NCBI RefSeq assembly: GCF_008831285.2
Contig: NC_045148.1
Location: forward strand, 10,830,183-10,894,182
Source: Nymphaea colorata
Lineage: Eukaryota > Streptophyta > Magnoliopsida > Nymphaeales > Nymphaeaceae
DNA: 64,000 nt
Direction: 5' to 3'
Shown: positions 43,422-56,746 of the stretch, piece after piece
Layout of the letters: each line of letters starts with the position of its first letter
Numbering within the stretch: position 1 is the first letter of the stretch
The notes under the pieces: generated by a model
Database searches by the model: none
Told to the model about the DNA's origin: nothing
The model's input: the letters and a program-made list of their open reading frames with translations, nothing else
Made by a program: the position numbers and the translations under genes

Positions 43422-44614
43422 CCACAGAGTTCCTCGACACTCGACAGGGTCTGCTGCTGAGGACGACGACCAACGTCGATTCTCTCTTACGACTGGATCT
43501 GGATCCGGATTCGGGCTTTAAACGTTTCCCACCCGCTTTTTTCCTCTTCTCGGCGTTCTCGCCGTGAAATTTAGCTGTTTAGCACTGTCATTTTCATTAT
43601 CTTCGTCATCTCTATTATACTTTTTTTCCTAGAAAGAGGACCCTCATAGTTGGAAGACGGTGAAAACTAGTTTTGTGAAACTGTAGTTTTTGTTTTCCAA
43701 AGAACAAATGAGATATGTTTTGCTCCATTGCTCTCCTGGTTTGACTAGGTGCATTCCCTCCCAGACCAACTGCAGCAAGCAAACAATAATGACTCGTACA
43801 AATGGCAAAATATGACAGCAAGTACAATATAAACACAAAACCAGGATGATAAAAAATAAAGGGAACGGATAACTATGTTCTGGGGAGTTCTTTGGTTAAC
43901 ATAATTCATTATGGCGGCTAAGGGAAGGGGAAGGAGGACGGTCAAGGTGCATGGGTGACTTGGATGCTGTTCATGGCAGAAAAAGGGCTGCGCTGTGGAT
44001 TTTCAATCTTTGATCCTTGTGTTGCTTGATGCAATTGGACCAACTGTAGTTATGCTACGAGAAAGTGCGATGAAATGCATTTGATTGATAAAACAAAGGA
44101 CTGGCATCCGTCGGTCTAACAATGGCAACCTTGATGGGGAGTTTCCGGCAACAACAGTTACACCCTCAGCTATTTTCCAGACAAGCAAAGCATTAGCTAC
44201 CGACAAACCACAGCTCTGTCGTCCGTGCCGTTGCGTACCAGCTTGCAACGGTCGGTATGCATTGCGCCAACTTCTCAGGAGAACACCGTGGGTTCAAGGC
44301 AGGCCTATTCAGCCCGTGTAGATCAAATTTTTGTAGAAGTAATAACGAAATTATTTCATATTCTTTTAAAAGTAAAAATCAAATTTACAGACATTGATAC
44401 AGGCCGAATCAATATGGCCATGCAGACCGATTCTCTATCTGTTTGCGACGCGTTTCAGGTGAAACAACCAGTCCCATGAACAAGCACAACAATAATCCGC
44501 CCAAGGAAAAGAAAACTTGTAGAAAATGGCTTTTCATTCAATGGTACACGGATAAGAATGCTTCTCAAGCTCTCCCTCTCTCTCCCTCTCTCTCTCTATC
44601 TTACATACACGCAC
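43422..44614. other. Intergenic between PAC start and MED33 stop
   Basis: This 1.2 kb contains the PAC upstream region (GC-rich near 43430-43560) and the MED33 3' side. No coding sequence is convincing. A short (CT)n tract lies at about 44573-44600, just outside the MED33 stop. Confidence 0.6.
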
Positions 44615-47600
44615 TCAAGCAAAATTTGGGGACCCAATAACTAACTCTGCAGCAGCACCCATAGCACCGGCACCACCCCCTTCCAAAAGTGAGAGAGCAA
44701 GTTCCTTTTCGTCCAGCAGCCTCAGCCCTCTGCTCAGTCTCTTAAGAGTATCCACATCCACTTCTCCTACCCACTTGGGTGCGCTCGCCACTATTAGGCC
44801 CAGGAATCCAGACACATAGGCGTGCCAAGTAGCCCAGTTGCAGCTCAAGTATATCTGGCCGTCCAGCACACCAGCCAGGAAGTCCAAGTGTCCAGTTAGT
44901 ACCCCAGGCCTGCGTTTGGAGAAACTATCCACACCCCATGCAAACGCCCCACTTAGCATGGCAAAGTATGCAAGGGCATAACCTATCAGCATGGCTGCCT
45001 TGCCTTGTGCTTCACCAGACTGCAGCCCATCTTTCGACAAAAACCAAGATGGAAGAGTCTCTTGGAATAGCATCTGGACCAGACCAGTGCCTCCTGACAG
45101 CCATAGCAGTGAGGCTCCTAGAGCAGCTGCCTGCTTGGCCTTCCCCATAGCTGCAGACAGGGAAAGATGCCCGTATCTCATTCCATATTTGGACTTACTC
45201 AGCTTAGCCACTTCCTCTTTGCTCATGCCCTTTGTAGCAATTTCTGTCACTGAAGCTACTAAAACAGAGAGAATTTTTTTTGTCACAAACAGTATATCGC
45301 GAATCGATCTGTACATCCTTAGGTAGAGAATACCAGGTGCAACTGGCAGAAGTCCCCCAGAGGGAAGAGGCACAAGTCCATGGCCAAGCAACGCACCAAC
45401 TCCACCACTACTTGAGAGGGGATTACCAGAGGAAGAGTCAAGAGTGGCAGAAAAACAGCTCTGCAGAAGCTGAACAACGGCATCAGTGCTTTGTAGGAAG
45501 ACAGTGCGAGATGCTGAGAAAATTAAAAAGTCATTCCAGCGCTTTGCCTTCTGTGTCCACAGAGATGCAACTATTGGCATGCTGGGCCATGGACAGTCAG
45601 CTGCAAGTCCTTCCAATGCTGGGCCAGCAAGGTTGAGAAAAGGTTCCGTTGCATGGTCAAGTTTATATGTTATGGTGAGACTTACAAATGCTGCCAAAGG
45701 CAAGGGAAGTGTAACAGGTGAACTTCCTCCTGCGAGACCATAACAAAGTCAATTGATCATCAAACCAAAAAAAAAATAATAATAATAATGAAAAGGAGGA
45801 AAAGGGAGAAAGAAAATGGTAAATTTAGCTATGAAAGTATCTTCAGAGGGTGAAGCAAGTATGAGAAAATGCAGAAGGAAAGAGAGGAAAAAAATAACGC
45901 TATGAAAGTATCATCAAAGGGTGAAGAGATTATGAGAAAATGCAGCAGACCAGTAAGATTCTTATACTGTGACAAGGTATCATGATTTTCTCACCAATTC
46001 ATTTCTATGACTCTAATATTAGATCCATCCTGTCCAGAAAGGTAGGAAGAAAATGGCAACGAAAAAGAGGTTTAACGTGTCTGTCTTCCCAATTGTTTGG
46101 GTGAGAAGTAGTCCACATACTCTGTTTGTTATTTGTAGATTCCACATCAAACAAAAAGATACGGAATGTAAAAGAGCCTCATTTTTTTTGAGCATTTGCC
46201 AGAGGGGCAGCAACCCAATAAAAGCTGGACTATCCTAAACAATGTAAAACACATAACAAGATGGTAACAGAAGACCTTGAGAATCTTCTGACAATGCTTA
46301 TTCTGGGAAAGAAAGACAGCGACAAAAGACATCTCTCCTGGATCATACACAAAGGTCTTGGCATCTCCCCTTGGTTTATAGCATTAAGGTGTATTTCTTG
46401 AAACAATGATGGCAAGAGAAAGGTGCATACGTAGACATTAGGTACAGAACGATAGCAAATTAGAGGATCAAATTAGATATATAAATACCAATCTCAAGGC
46501 TAGGAACATCAGCACCGGTGGTGGCAACGACTTTCTTGATTGCTGCTTCAACATAAGAAAGATTTGCAGCAGGACTAGGCCAATCAGTACCGTTCATGAA
46601 GGCAGGCTTCCAAACACCACGTGTTACTTCAGCAGAGAAGTAGCTCACTATAGTAGCTAAAGAAGCTGGAAGAAAATCAGCGAGAATCTTGAGCCCTGTG
46701 CATGACGTTGAGTAAGAAAGATGTACTACCTTCTAAACAAAGTTGAGAATCAATTCAAATCAAGCATCAGACATTCTAAACAAAAGTGATGGAAGAAGTT
46801 CAATAAGAACCAAGACCCCTAGCTTTCATCGCATCCATGGGATTCTCAACTAAGACGATGTTTCAAGTTAAACAAAAATTCCAAGGCACAACATAGACCT
46901 CCAACATAAAATCAAACAGAAAGGAAATCACCAATAATTATTACAACTGTTTCTTCTAGTTGCAACTTTCTAGCATGATAATAGCTGCAGTAACAAATAG
47001 CCATGGCCATGATTTAGTAAATTATTGGAGGTGTCAAATATCTGAAAGCAATCTCCATGGGAAGAAGAGAGAAGAGTGAAATCAACTGACAGAAAAATAA
47101 AATGACAGGAGAAACTAATACAAGTAACTAAATCTTATTTTTTGAAACATTTTATGCACTTAATGTTTCATATTGATTGGATGATCTCTTGAGCAGGCCA
47201 TTCTTATAATTTTTCAAAACCACGAAAATGATTCTCTACTAAAAGTTGCAATGAGGCCCACCTGTAATATGGGTAGATTTACCTTATAAATTTCAAACAC
47301 CATGAAAATCATTCTGCTGAAGAAAACACCCAAACAATCCCCACTTTAGGACAACCTTTGAGCAGCTAAAACGACAATAGTATCGTAGACTAAACCAATT
47401 AAACTCGAAGGCACTAGAGCCAGCCACCCTACAGGCCAAAATTTGTACAAGAAATGAGCAACACTAAAAGGAAATAAAGACAACAAATCTGCTTAGTGAA
47501 TAACAAATTTCTTTTCTGGGAGAGGAAGCAAAGTCTGCTACTCATGAATACTTACTGCCAATTAGGCCAGTACATCCATGAAAAAATCACAAGTTTTACC

Positions 47601-50600
47601 ATTATATGTGATAAAATCAATTAATGCAATAGAATGTTAACTAGAATTTTGACCACCAAAAGGAAGCCCACGACAAACCTGTAGCCAACTCACGAGGATA
47701 CAGCCTTCCATGTGAACAAGCAGTAAGAGCAGCATCTACTACAAATGGAACTGCTTCCATAATTTCCCATGCAGGTAGCATTGGTCTTTGAGAGATATCA
47801 TCACTTCCATTGCCAGAAGAGCTGCTAAAGCTACTGCTGGCTGATGCCCCAGGTGGCCCTCCTTTATTCAGTTTCCTGAACATCATGGTCAGAAGCCCAT
47901 CTACAACCTGATGAAAAGGTGTACCATGGACAAGACCAGAGAGAGTAGATGCTAAACAAGCTTGATGCTGCCGGTACCAAGTCGAAAGCTTTGGAAATGA
48001 TTCCATAAAGATAGGTTGCGTAGATGAAAATGAAACCCTTCGGTTGCTCAAACCTTCTTGGGAGCTAAATTTTTTCTCTCTATGCTTGTTACCAGAGGGA
48101 GCTAATTGTGAGTTTCTAACCAAGAGAAGGTACTCAGGAGTTAGCTGGGAACCAAGTGAGGCACCTTTTCCCAATACACAATGTTCAAGAGGTGGACAAT
48201 TGAACCTCCAAAGCCTCATAAGAAGAATAAATGCTGTTGAGAACAACATATGTACAGAAAGTTCTTCTCCAGTTTGAAGTTTCCATGTGATATTAGGTGC
48301 CCTTGATCCAAATACCTCACAAATGGGCATCAATGAGGCTGCAAGTTGAGGGACCTGGAAAAACAAATGAAAGTTATGAAAATGGGGTAACTTATCAAGA
48401 ACCAACCTAAACAGTTGCTTAAACATAAACAATTGGAAAATTAACACAATTGTCATGAAATGGGGAAGCCTACCATTCCATGTAGTGAAAAAACATGAAC
48501 ACTGTCGACCGACGAAATTCCTACCAACACACTAAATAGCATAGGAGCATAACTAATCAAATGGCTATCACTTCCATGATAATCAGCAGGAGGAGGTGGC
48601 GAAAGCAATCTCACGGCCAAACGGACAGTGTGTTCCTACAAGCAAACAGGGGCATAAGTAAGACAGATATTGAAGCATGAATTAAAACTTCAAAGAAAAG
48701 CCATGACTTATTAACCCACTAGAGACTCTGGGAAGTATTGCATTGTATACCTGAATATTCCAACCTCTAATCAAAGAGGCACTGCAGAGGATAGTAGCAG
48801 CAGATATCTTATCATCGTCTGGCCCACTGACTGCAATCTCAAACACTTTCTCGAGCTCCGCTAAGCTTCCATCAAATCCATGAGCAATTCAGTGGCTTTA
48901 CCCTGGGTAAATTTACAGATAGCATCTGATATACATGTTTTCGAGCAAAACAGTATGACCAAATCCCAGGAGGTCAAAAACCATTCGAATGGAGAAGGAA
49001 ATGATTACAAGATTCAAGAGCGCCTGGACGTATAAAATAAATGATTCATGCATGTGCATATTCAAACAATCGTAGACATTTGTCATATAACAAGAACACA
49101 AAAGCAAGACATGCACCAGAAAAAGAGGATTTCATTGTTACAAAGGAGGTGGCAGACCCAACCAGAAAATGCTACAGTGATATATCATACAACATGTATT
49201 TACATACCTTGAAGCAGGAGTTGTCACCAGTGAATTCACCATTGATGTGGATAAAGGAGCTCCTTTCATCAAAGCCGACCAGCCAGACACTTGGCCTGAC
49301 ATATTTCTTGGTACCTGGTTCATGTGCCCACGCACATATCCTGGCCAAAAATATGCAGATGTGTCCAGCAAATGTCTTGCTATGCATGCCTCAACAATCA
49401 GGTGCCGCATGTTTCCAGCTGCAATGAATTTGAAAAGTGAATACTGGGAAGAAGAAGAGACCAAACTTGAAACTAACAAAGCCATGAAGCCTGAAGGTGC
49501 AGTGGGTCAAACAGTTCATCAACAACAAGATGCAATGCATTTGCTTAACAGTTAGATTGCATCATTTACCACAATTATTAGGCACATCATTCAAACTGAT
49601 GCTATCAAAGTAGCCACCTCCAACTTTGAAGCCAGAAATGAACATCACTGCTTTGGCAGCTGCTTGGTTTGCCACAGAAATAACCGACTGGGGAGGTGCG
49701 AGCAAGCTTTCAAAATCACCAAGCATCTTCAAGCTGGTTATTAGATCCTTCCGTCGTTGCCCTATCACTGGCTTCTCTTTTCTCTGACTGGTATCCATGG
49801 ATTCTCTTTCATCAGCTAAGGCTGTATCTTCTTCCTCAATAATATCAGCAATGGCGAGTGTTGTAATACACAGTAAGATGCATAATCGTGCATCGAGGCG
49901 TGGTACAGGCCCCTCAATTGGGTCCCTTTCCTGCAGCAGAACAAAATAGCGCCACAGAAATGTCACTTTTGATTAAGTGTACTAGCACATTATGTCTTGT
50001 AGCTATAAGTGGAGAACATAGACCGCATGGAGGGTTTACCCTTTGGACAAATCTAAGAGCTGCCATCCACAAACCTAAGAAAGTCTCGTGCCAGGTAATT
50101 CCATTGATAGCTTGAAGAGACTTGACTAAATCTGCATTAAATGCAAATAACTTCAATAAACAACCAACAACTAATTCAAGTCTCAGGTCTAACATTTCAA
50201 ATTAGGGAAAAGTCATATCACTTGGAAGATTATAGAATGAGAAAATGACCATGAAGCTTTCAGTCTGGAAATGGCTCTACCTGCAAGACTTTCGATAGCA
50301 GACGCAGCTGTAACTTGTGATCCATCCATTGTATCTTCTAGGAATAGATCCAGAGGGATCCAAAGTGAAGACCTGTTAGCTCCATGATTTTGATAGGTGG
50401 AGGGTGCCAAAGGTCTAATGTTAATCAAGGCCCTTATTGATGGATGCTGAGTGTCTTTGAACTCTTGACTAAAGCTTTTTTGTATATGTGAAGACAAATG
50501 CAGTAAAGACTCTGAAGAGCCCGAATTCCTTACTGAAATTGATTTAGCCTCTAGCAGTGTCAAGCACCTCATAAAGCCTTCCCATTGTGAGGCCCTAGGA

Positions 50601-52847
50601 AGAAACAAAATAGCTATTTCATGTGCTTCAAAATGTTGACCAAGCAAAAAATGGAGAGATCCTTTTTAACAATTCAAAGAATATCTAATTCCACCACAGG
50701 TATTAAAACCTAAGACTCTGAACAGATACTAAGCAACATCTCAACAATAATGTGAACAGTCACACACAATTTTCATTTTAGAGTCACTAAGGATAATGGT
50801 TACAGGCAATGAAATTAAAAAGTTGGATGAGAATAAATCCACAACACTGGACATTACCAGAGAAGCAGAGAAACCAAAGAGAAATGTCCAATAGCCGCCA
50901 CACAATTTTCATTTCAGAGTCACTAAGGATCACCCATACAAGGTATATCCTAAGATGAAAGAGTTGAATGATAACAAAAATCAGACAGGAAGACAAGTTA
51001 AATTGATTTGTGCTGATTAGCATTAAAATTAACAAAACTGATCCATATCAAATTTTTTCAGGCAGCCATTTCAAGCAATTTCCTTTTGCAAAATTTTTAA
51101 AGGAATAGTATACTTGCATTTGCAAGTCGCAAATGAGAAGCCAGAAATTGATGGGCATTACTCAATCTGGCAAGTTAGTTCTTGATTGAGAAGTATCAGG
51201 ACTACCTCATGTCTCAAAAATGCCAAGAAAACAACTTACAAAAACAATACTAGATGAGAAAAATGCTTACAGGTTCTTTGATGCTAGTCTGAGAAGCCTT
51301 GAAGTTAGTTTGTGCTGCAAAAATTGACCAATGAGTTTAACTGCCTCCACACTGTTTGATTTCCGTAAAGCTTCCCGAATTTCCTCTTTTTTCCCATCAG
51401 CTTGGTCTTGAACATCCACTTCCATGTCTTGTTGGCTTGCCCATTTGAACTGTTTCTCAGTGCTCACATCTTGCAACCCATCGTCTTCCAGAGTTGCATC
51501 AAGCAACTTCAAAACAATCGCAAAAACAAATTTGACCACCACTTCTCCGGGTCCTGGCTCTTGAACACCAAAAACCTGGTACAGGTGAAGGGCGTCATCC
51601 ACGGATTTCATTATCCTGCATAACATGGTGCCTTAACAATTTAGTGCTCCTAAAATGAGCAAGTGTCTTCTTAAAATAAGCAAACATGCAAGATAGTAGA
51701 ACTAAAGAGCAATGTAATAACATATAATTAATGAAAAAAATCTGAAAAATGTGGCAGTTTCTATAAGGAATAACGAGAACAGCAACTATAAGAAAAACAA
51801 ATCTGTTGTTCGTTAGCAATTCGATGATATGAATATAAAAAAAAATCAACCTCACCTTCGACAATGCAGTCCACTTATTTGAGATTCATATGAGAAGGCA
51901 TGCCTCTTGAGTAATTCAAGACAAAGCCTGTAAGCAGCAGGTCGGGAGCGACGACATGGAATCGCCCTGCAATAACAACTGAAAATATTAGTAAGAAAAT
52001 AAAAGAACTCCCATAATAAAGACTATAGGAGTCAACGTTAGTCCTTAAGAGTATTGGAAGTCACACTGTTTATGCACACGAAAGGCGCAAGTTCCCGATT
52101 GATCCCATGACTACGCTCCAAAATCTAACTTTTCGTCAACGAGACCACGAATTGCTATCATGGGTGCAAATGAACACAAGTTTAATAATCAAGGTCCTAA
52201 AACACATCAATGATTTTCTATCTTGTTCATTCCTTGCTTGACTTTGAGTTCATTCCTTGCTCGACTTTTGATCTAGGCTTTACCAAGATTACACCAAAAA
52301 ACCAGCAAGAAAAATGACAACAAAAACACCTCAACCGCTACTTGAAAGCTCTCTCTCGTGCACCGGTAACTACAAAACCAAGCAATGAAAAAATCGATCC
52401 TGACGTCCCAAGCAAAGAAAAACAACAACAAGGGTAAAGGACAGTAGAATAACCAGTACGAACGAAACCAATTCGAACAATCTGATCACAGAAGGATCAA
52501 ACAAGCAAATAATTGGACTACCAACAAAATAATTTGACAAGAAGAGTCTCCAAGGAACCAATCCATTCCAACCTTGCAGAAACCAAGCTAAGAACGAGAA
52601 TGGGGGGAGCAATCTTGGAAGAGATAGACTGTTCCAAGTACTTCCACGCGATGGGCACGTTGTTATCCCAGCAAATATGAAAGACCAAGATATGGGCAAG
52701 CTCAACACTAGGCAGGGAGACGCCGCACATGTTGAGGTGGCCGGAGATTTGGATGGCCCAAAGAAAGGGCTCCTCGCGCTTCTTCTGACATCTCTTGGTG
52801 ATGTCCAGCACTCCATCCCAGAGAGCCGTTGGTACGCTCACCGCCAT
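44615..52847 (-). CDS. MED33A: Mediator subunit 33 (MED33, REF4/RFR1 type)
   Basis: Exons: 52847-52573, 51966-51856, 51615-51271, 50594-50281, 50131-50040, 49930-49570, 49418-49208, 48865-48751, 48635-48474, 48354-47679, 46695-46489 and 45729-44615, total 3984 nt, 1327 aa, close to the roughly 1300 aa usual for plants. Family landmarks include LWAIQISGHLNMCGVSLPSVELAHILV near the N terminus, NMRHLIVEACIARHLLDTSAYFWPGYV mid-protein, FLPASLATIVSYFSAEVTRGVWKPAFMNGTDWPSP, and the C-terminal RMYRSIRDILF and GAMGAAAELVI. MED33 is a plant-specific Mediator tail subunit. In Arabidopsis REF4/RFR1 restrain phenylpropanoid synthesis. It acts in the nucleus and has no DNA-binding motif. Whether it is the A or B paralogue is uncertain. 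The acceptor of exon 8 lacks a pyrimidine tract but is the only one that fits the frame. Confidence 0.94.
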
Positions 52848-55029
52848 TTCTGCACTCCCCCTTTCAGCGGCAGCAAAGCCAGCCACTTCCTTGACCCAAA
52901 TCAAGAATATTAACCATTTGAAAACCCTTCAGCTTGGGACGAGAGCTCTCGACTGCAAGATACGTGCGTGCCTTCCCTGCCCGTGGGGAGATGGGAAAAG
53001 CATCCTTGTTTAACGTTTACCATCAAAAGCCGCCATACCTCAATGTGGTGTTCATATAGTGGACTTCTTCCTCTTTTTTATTTTTTTATTTTTTATTTTA
53101 TTTTTTAATGACGGGAGCCGAAAGTACATCGACAGCCTTCGCTTTTCGGTGAATGACGATGCCACGGCCACCCAATCAAAGATCCAATCTCCTGATTCTG
53201 ACATTAATCACAAATTTCCAAATCTGAATTAGCAACTTCTCACCCCTTTCGTCTTGACATTGCTAAATATTAACAAGATCCCAAGCAGGGATGATTGACA
53301 TTGCTCATTGATGCTCATAAACGTTCAATTATTTTAGGACGAAACAATGACCAGTGAAAAGAAATTCGTGTGATCACAGTTGGTGTTTACCTCAGCGGAG
53401 AAAATGATCGCTACCATCGATTTGGACAAAGTTCTTTAGATTTCTTCTTTCTATGAACACGGTTGACCATGAGCTAAGCTTTAGCTAACCATTTTAGGTT
53501 CAGAGTTGATCATATAGACTCGAGGTATTGACTACCAAGAAACTCTTCACTAAGTGCAGTCCACTGCCACTGGGCCAAAAATCATAATTCTGTTACTTTT
53601 TTCCACTAACCATTCTTGTAAAATTGTTTTTATTCATAGACTTAGGATTTTAGCTGCATCTCATTAGCAACAGCTGAGTCCATTCGAGGTGGGGTCATAA
53701 TCAAATTGGATACAACCAAAAATGTCAAAACCTTCTCACCAAGTCCAACTAATTTCCAACCTAAGTAGGATGATCTCGCCTGGTTTATTTTTGTGAGAAT
53801 ATTGTGTTCAAGCATCTGGCCCTTAAATAAAGCACAGAAGAAAGTGAAATTCTAGAAGAAACAAATGAACTTTTCATAATATGGAACAGAGTAAATTTTT
53901 AATTAAAAAATTGGCTGTTTTGCAGGTTTCGATGAGCAGTTAATGTAAATTTAATCTCGCTAATAGAATTTATGTAAGTTAAAATCCATAGTCTGGAAAG
54001 GCAAACTGAAGACTTCCTGTCCTTAGATCTTTTTTGCCATTTTCTGTAAGAAGTTAAAAGCATATGGTGAGAATATTGCATCAATCATCCTTTTTATGAT
54101 TATCTCATAATCTTTTGTGGCCTTCTAGACAAGGAAGACTGATGACATAACTCGAGGCGCTTGTCGTTGGCCCTGTAATAAAACATTTGCCATTACTGAA
54201 ATGGAGAATTTTTCTTTCTTAATGAGAAATTGGAAGTCATGGCAGTGGAGGTTCTCTTTTAAAACGACCGTTTAACAATGAAGGATGGCGACTAAACTAA
54301 CATGCAGCAAAACTCTCTATTCCTTGTGTGTTTATTCATTTATTCTAAAGAAGTATGGTTAAGAACACAGCTGCGAAGGATGTTAAGGTGAAAAGTCCAG
54401 ATCAAAATTTCAAGCAGCTCCGGTAAATAGTCTTGTCAATGAGGATTCTCCAGAAGGAAAAAAAAAAATTTACCTTCATTAAATTGTTTCAATCTAAGTA
54501 TTATGAAAACTTATATACAATAATCTTATGATCTTAATGATTTACGCTGTCTCTGCTCATGGTTGTTTTTGTTGCCTGAATATACCCTGTCTTCCTAGAA
54601 TTACAAGTTTGATTCGATAATAATTGACCTTAAATCACAAAGTTCATGTACAGTTTCGAAATGCCATAAGATCATATATGCCGACTGGGTACATCCAATT
54701 AAAGGGTTGGTTGATCCTCACCAAATCAATTCGTAACTTCTAAAATAAGAACTTAGAAATGCATACTTTTACATGCATTCCTGTTGATAAATTTGAAGCC
54801 GCAACTTTGAAATCTATGGCTAGAAAGGTTATGGCAGCATTTCCTTATCTTCCATGAGGAGTTATCTAGAACAGTTCTTTCTCTTTACAGAAGTGTTTCC
54901 TTTTATTTAGTGTCAGGATAAGAAATTGACTAAGGCCACCTGTCCCTGTCGCCATCCTATAGTGGGTGAGATTAGGTAACAGAGAAGCGTACAACACAAT
55001 AAAAGGAGCTGGTTGGTAGGAGAAAGTGA

Positions 55030-55054
55030 TGGAGAGAGAGGGAGAGAGAGAGGG

Positions 55055-55085
<31 letters not shown>

Positions 55086-55096
55086 GAGAGAGAGAG
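55030..55096. repeat. (GA)n-rich microsatellite
   Basis: GAGAGAGA with occasional GGGA interruptions, in the intergenic region between MED33 and the PPR genes. Confidence 0.93.
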
Positions 55097-56242
55097 TTCA
55101 CATTTCTTCTGTTATGATATTGTTTTATGAAAAATATTTTAATTGACACACCACTTTCTTGGCATGTGCAACCCTCGTTTGTTGCAATTACCTCAATCCA
55201 CATGTTTAAAGAGAATAGTAATAGACAAAACCATGAACTTGTGTGCCTCTGTTCAGCTGAGCTGCAGTTTCCGTTTATTTTAATGTCTGATTTTGTTTTA
55301 TCTTCTTAAGACTATGATGCTAAGGCTGCATGAACTCACAAGTTAGGTTCTTGACATGACAAAAAAGCAAAAAAGAAAACTTAAAAATGTCATTTAAAGG
55401 GCTTGCTCTTTTAACTTTGCCTCAAATATTTCATTGAGGACAAAACTTTTGATGCCTATTACCAAAGAAGAGCTCAGATGAACAGTCTATAATTGTGGAA
55501 AATATAGAAGTTTTTTTGCACTTTCAAAATATATTTTTTTAAAATGAAAAGTTGTTGACCGTTAAAAAGGAAAGGAAAGGCGGCAGCACTATGATTCTAT
55601 CAAATCTGGGGGAGTTTCAGATCCATGTTTAATGGCGGTTGGTGAAGTCAGGTCCTTACTGACATGTTGTTGTCAATAAGAGTACCATCAGTATTAAAAC
55701 ATATAAAATTATGGCACTCATTTTCTAAGTTGGCTAAAAAAATGCGTAAATGAGAAAACTTTCAAAGCTCATAAAGGAGCCTACGAAAAAGTCATAGGAA
55801 GAATAATGACTACGGATTTCATAAATTCAACTTGCGTTAGGCCACTTCAATAGAGATGCAATTATTTTAGATTCAACTGCTCAATATACTAAAGGTGGTG
55901 ATAAAATCAAGTCTGGGACAATAGAAAATTGACAACACTCTCATGCAAAAACTTATTATGACTGCATTTCGGAGAGCACTATGTCCAGATTCAACATAAT
56001 CATGTAGTGGACATGCATTAATTATGCATGTGACGTTACTGTTAACTAGTTGATATTCTTTCTAACATGTAGACATACATACTTGAAGAAACAAGGCAAA
56101 AAATTGTCATGCTAGCTGAGGGTTTGAACTGCCACACTTGATTCTTGATAATCAGTTGGGGTTTGGTAACAGGGAAAAGTTGATATATAGCGTTGAAATT
56201 AGCAAGAAAGTTGAAAGGGAGGGCAGTTATTGGACCAGCGAA

Positions 56243-56279
<37 letters not shown>

Positions 56280-56381
56280 GAGAGAGAAAGGGGTGGATAA
56301 GCGAAGAATATGAATGATGTAAAGTTGAAGACCTTTAAGTCAAGAGTCAAGCCTATCATTTTGTTTTTGAACTTTCCTTTA

Positions 56382-56746
56382 GGCTATGTTCGATAGCGTT
56401 GGAATGAAGATATGAGGCTGCCAAGCCTACCATACATCTATTTGGATCACTCCAGACCTACCGTTTTTATAATGTAATGTAGACATGGGGGGAGGGCATA
56501 TGCCCCGGAGAGCCTAGTTTAAAACCTTGTTTTAAGTGAGTGGATTTGGGTGGACTGAGTCCAGTTATATGGGTCAACACCACAAGAACTGGGTCACTGG
56601 TCCAAAAAAAATTTGTTAGCTATATATTTAGTGCCCATATAAAAAAAAGATTTTAAATTACATTCGTGAAATCCACTGCTTTTCACCTAATGCAGATTTG
56701 AGATTGATCGGCCTCAAATCTCAGATCTTAGGCTATCAAACATAAC
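56382..56746. mobile_element. Tourist-like MITE (365 bp)
   Basis: The left end GGCTATGTTCGATAGC and right end, as reverse complement, GTTATGTTTGATAGC match at most positions and are flanked by TTTA on both sides. The right half contains GATTTGAGATTGATCGG and CTCAAATCTCAGATC, resembling the ends of the MITE in PAC intron 3. It has no coding capacity. Confidence 0.55.

Noticed and set aside
43168-43473. Alternative PAC first exon in the frame starting MVVVLSSRPCRV.
   Set aside because: It begins at TTG rather than ATG and cannot splice in phase into the conserved exon 2; the ATG at 43421 gives a transit-peptide-like N terminus and correct phase.
44938-45743. Plus-strand open frames opposite the last MED33 exon.
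   Set aside because: They are antisense shadows of the long conserved exon.
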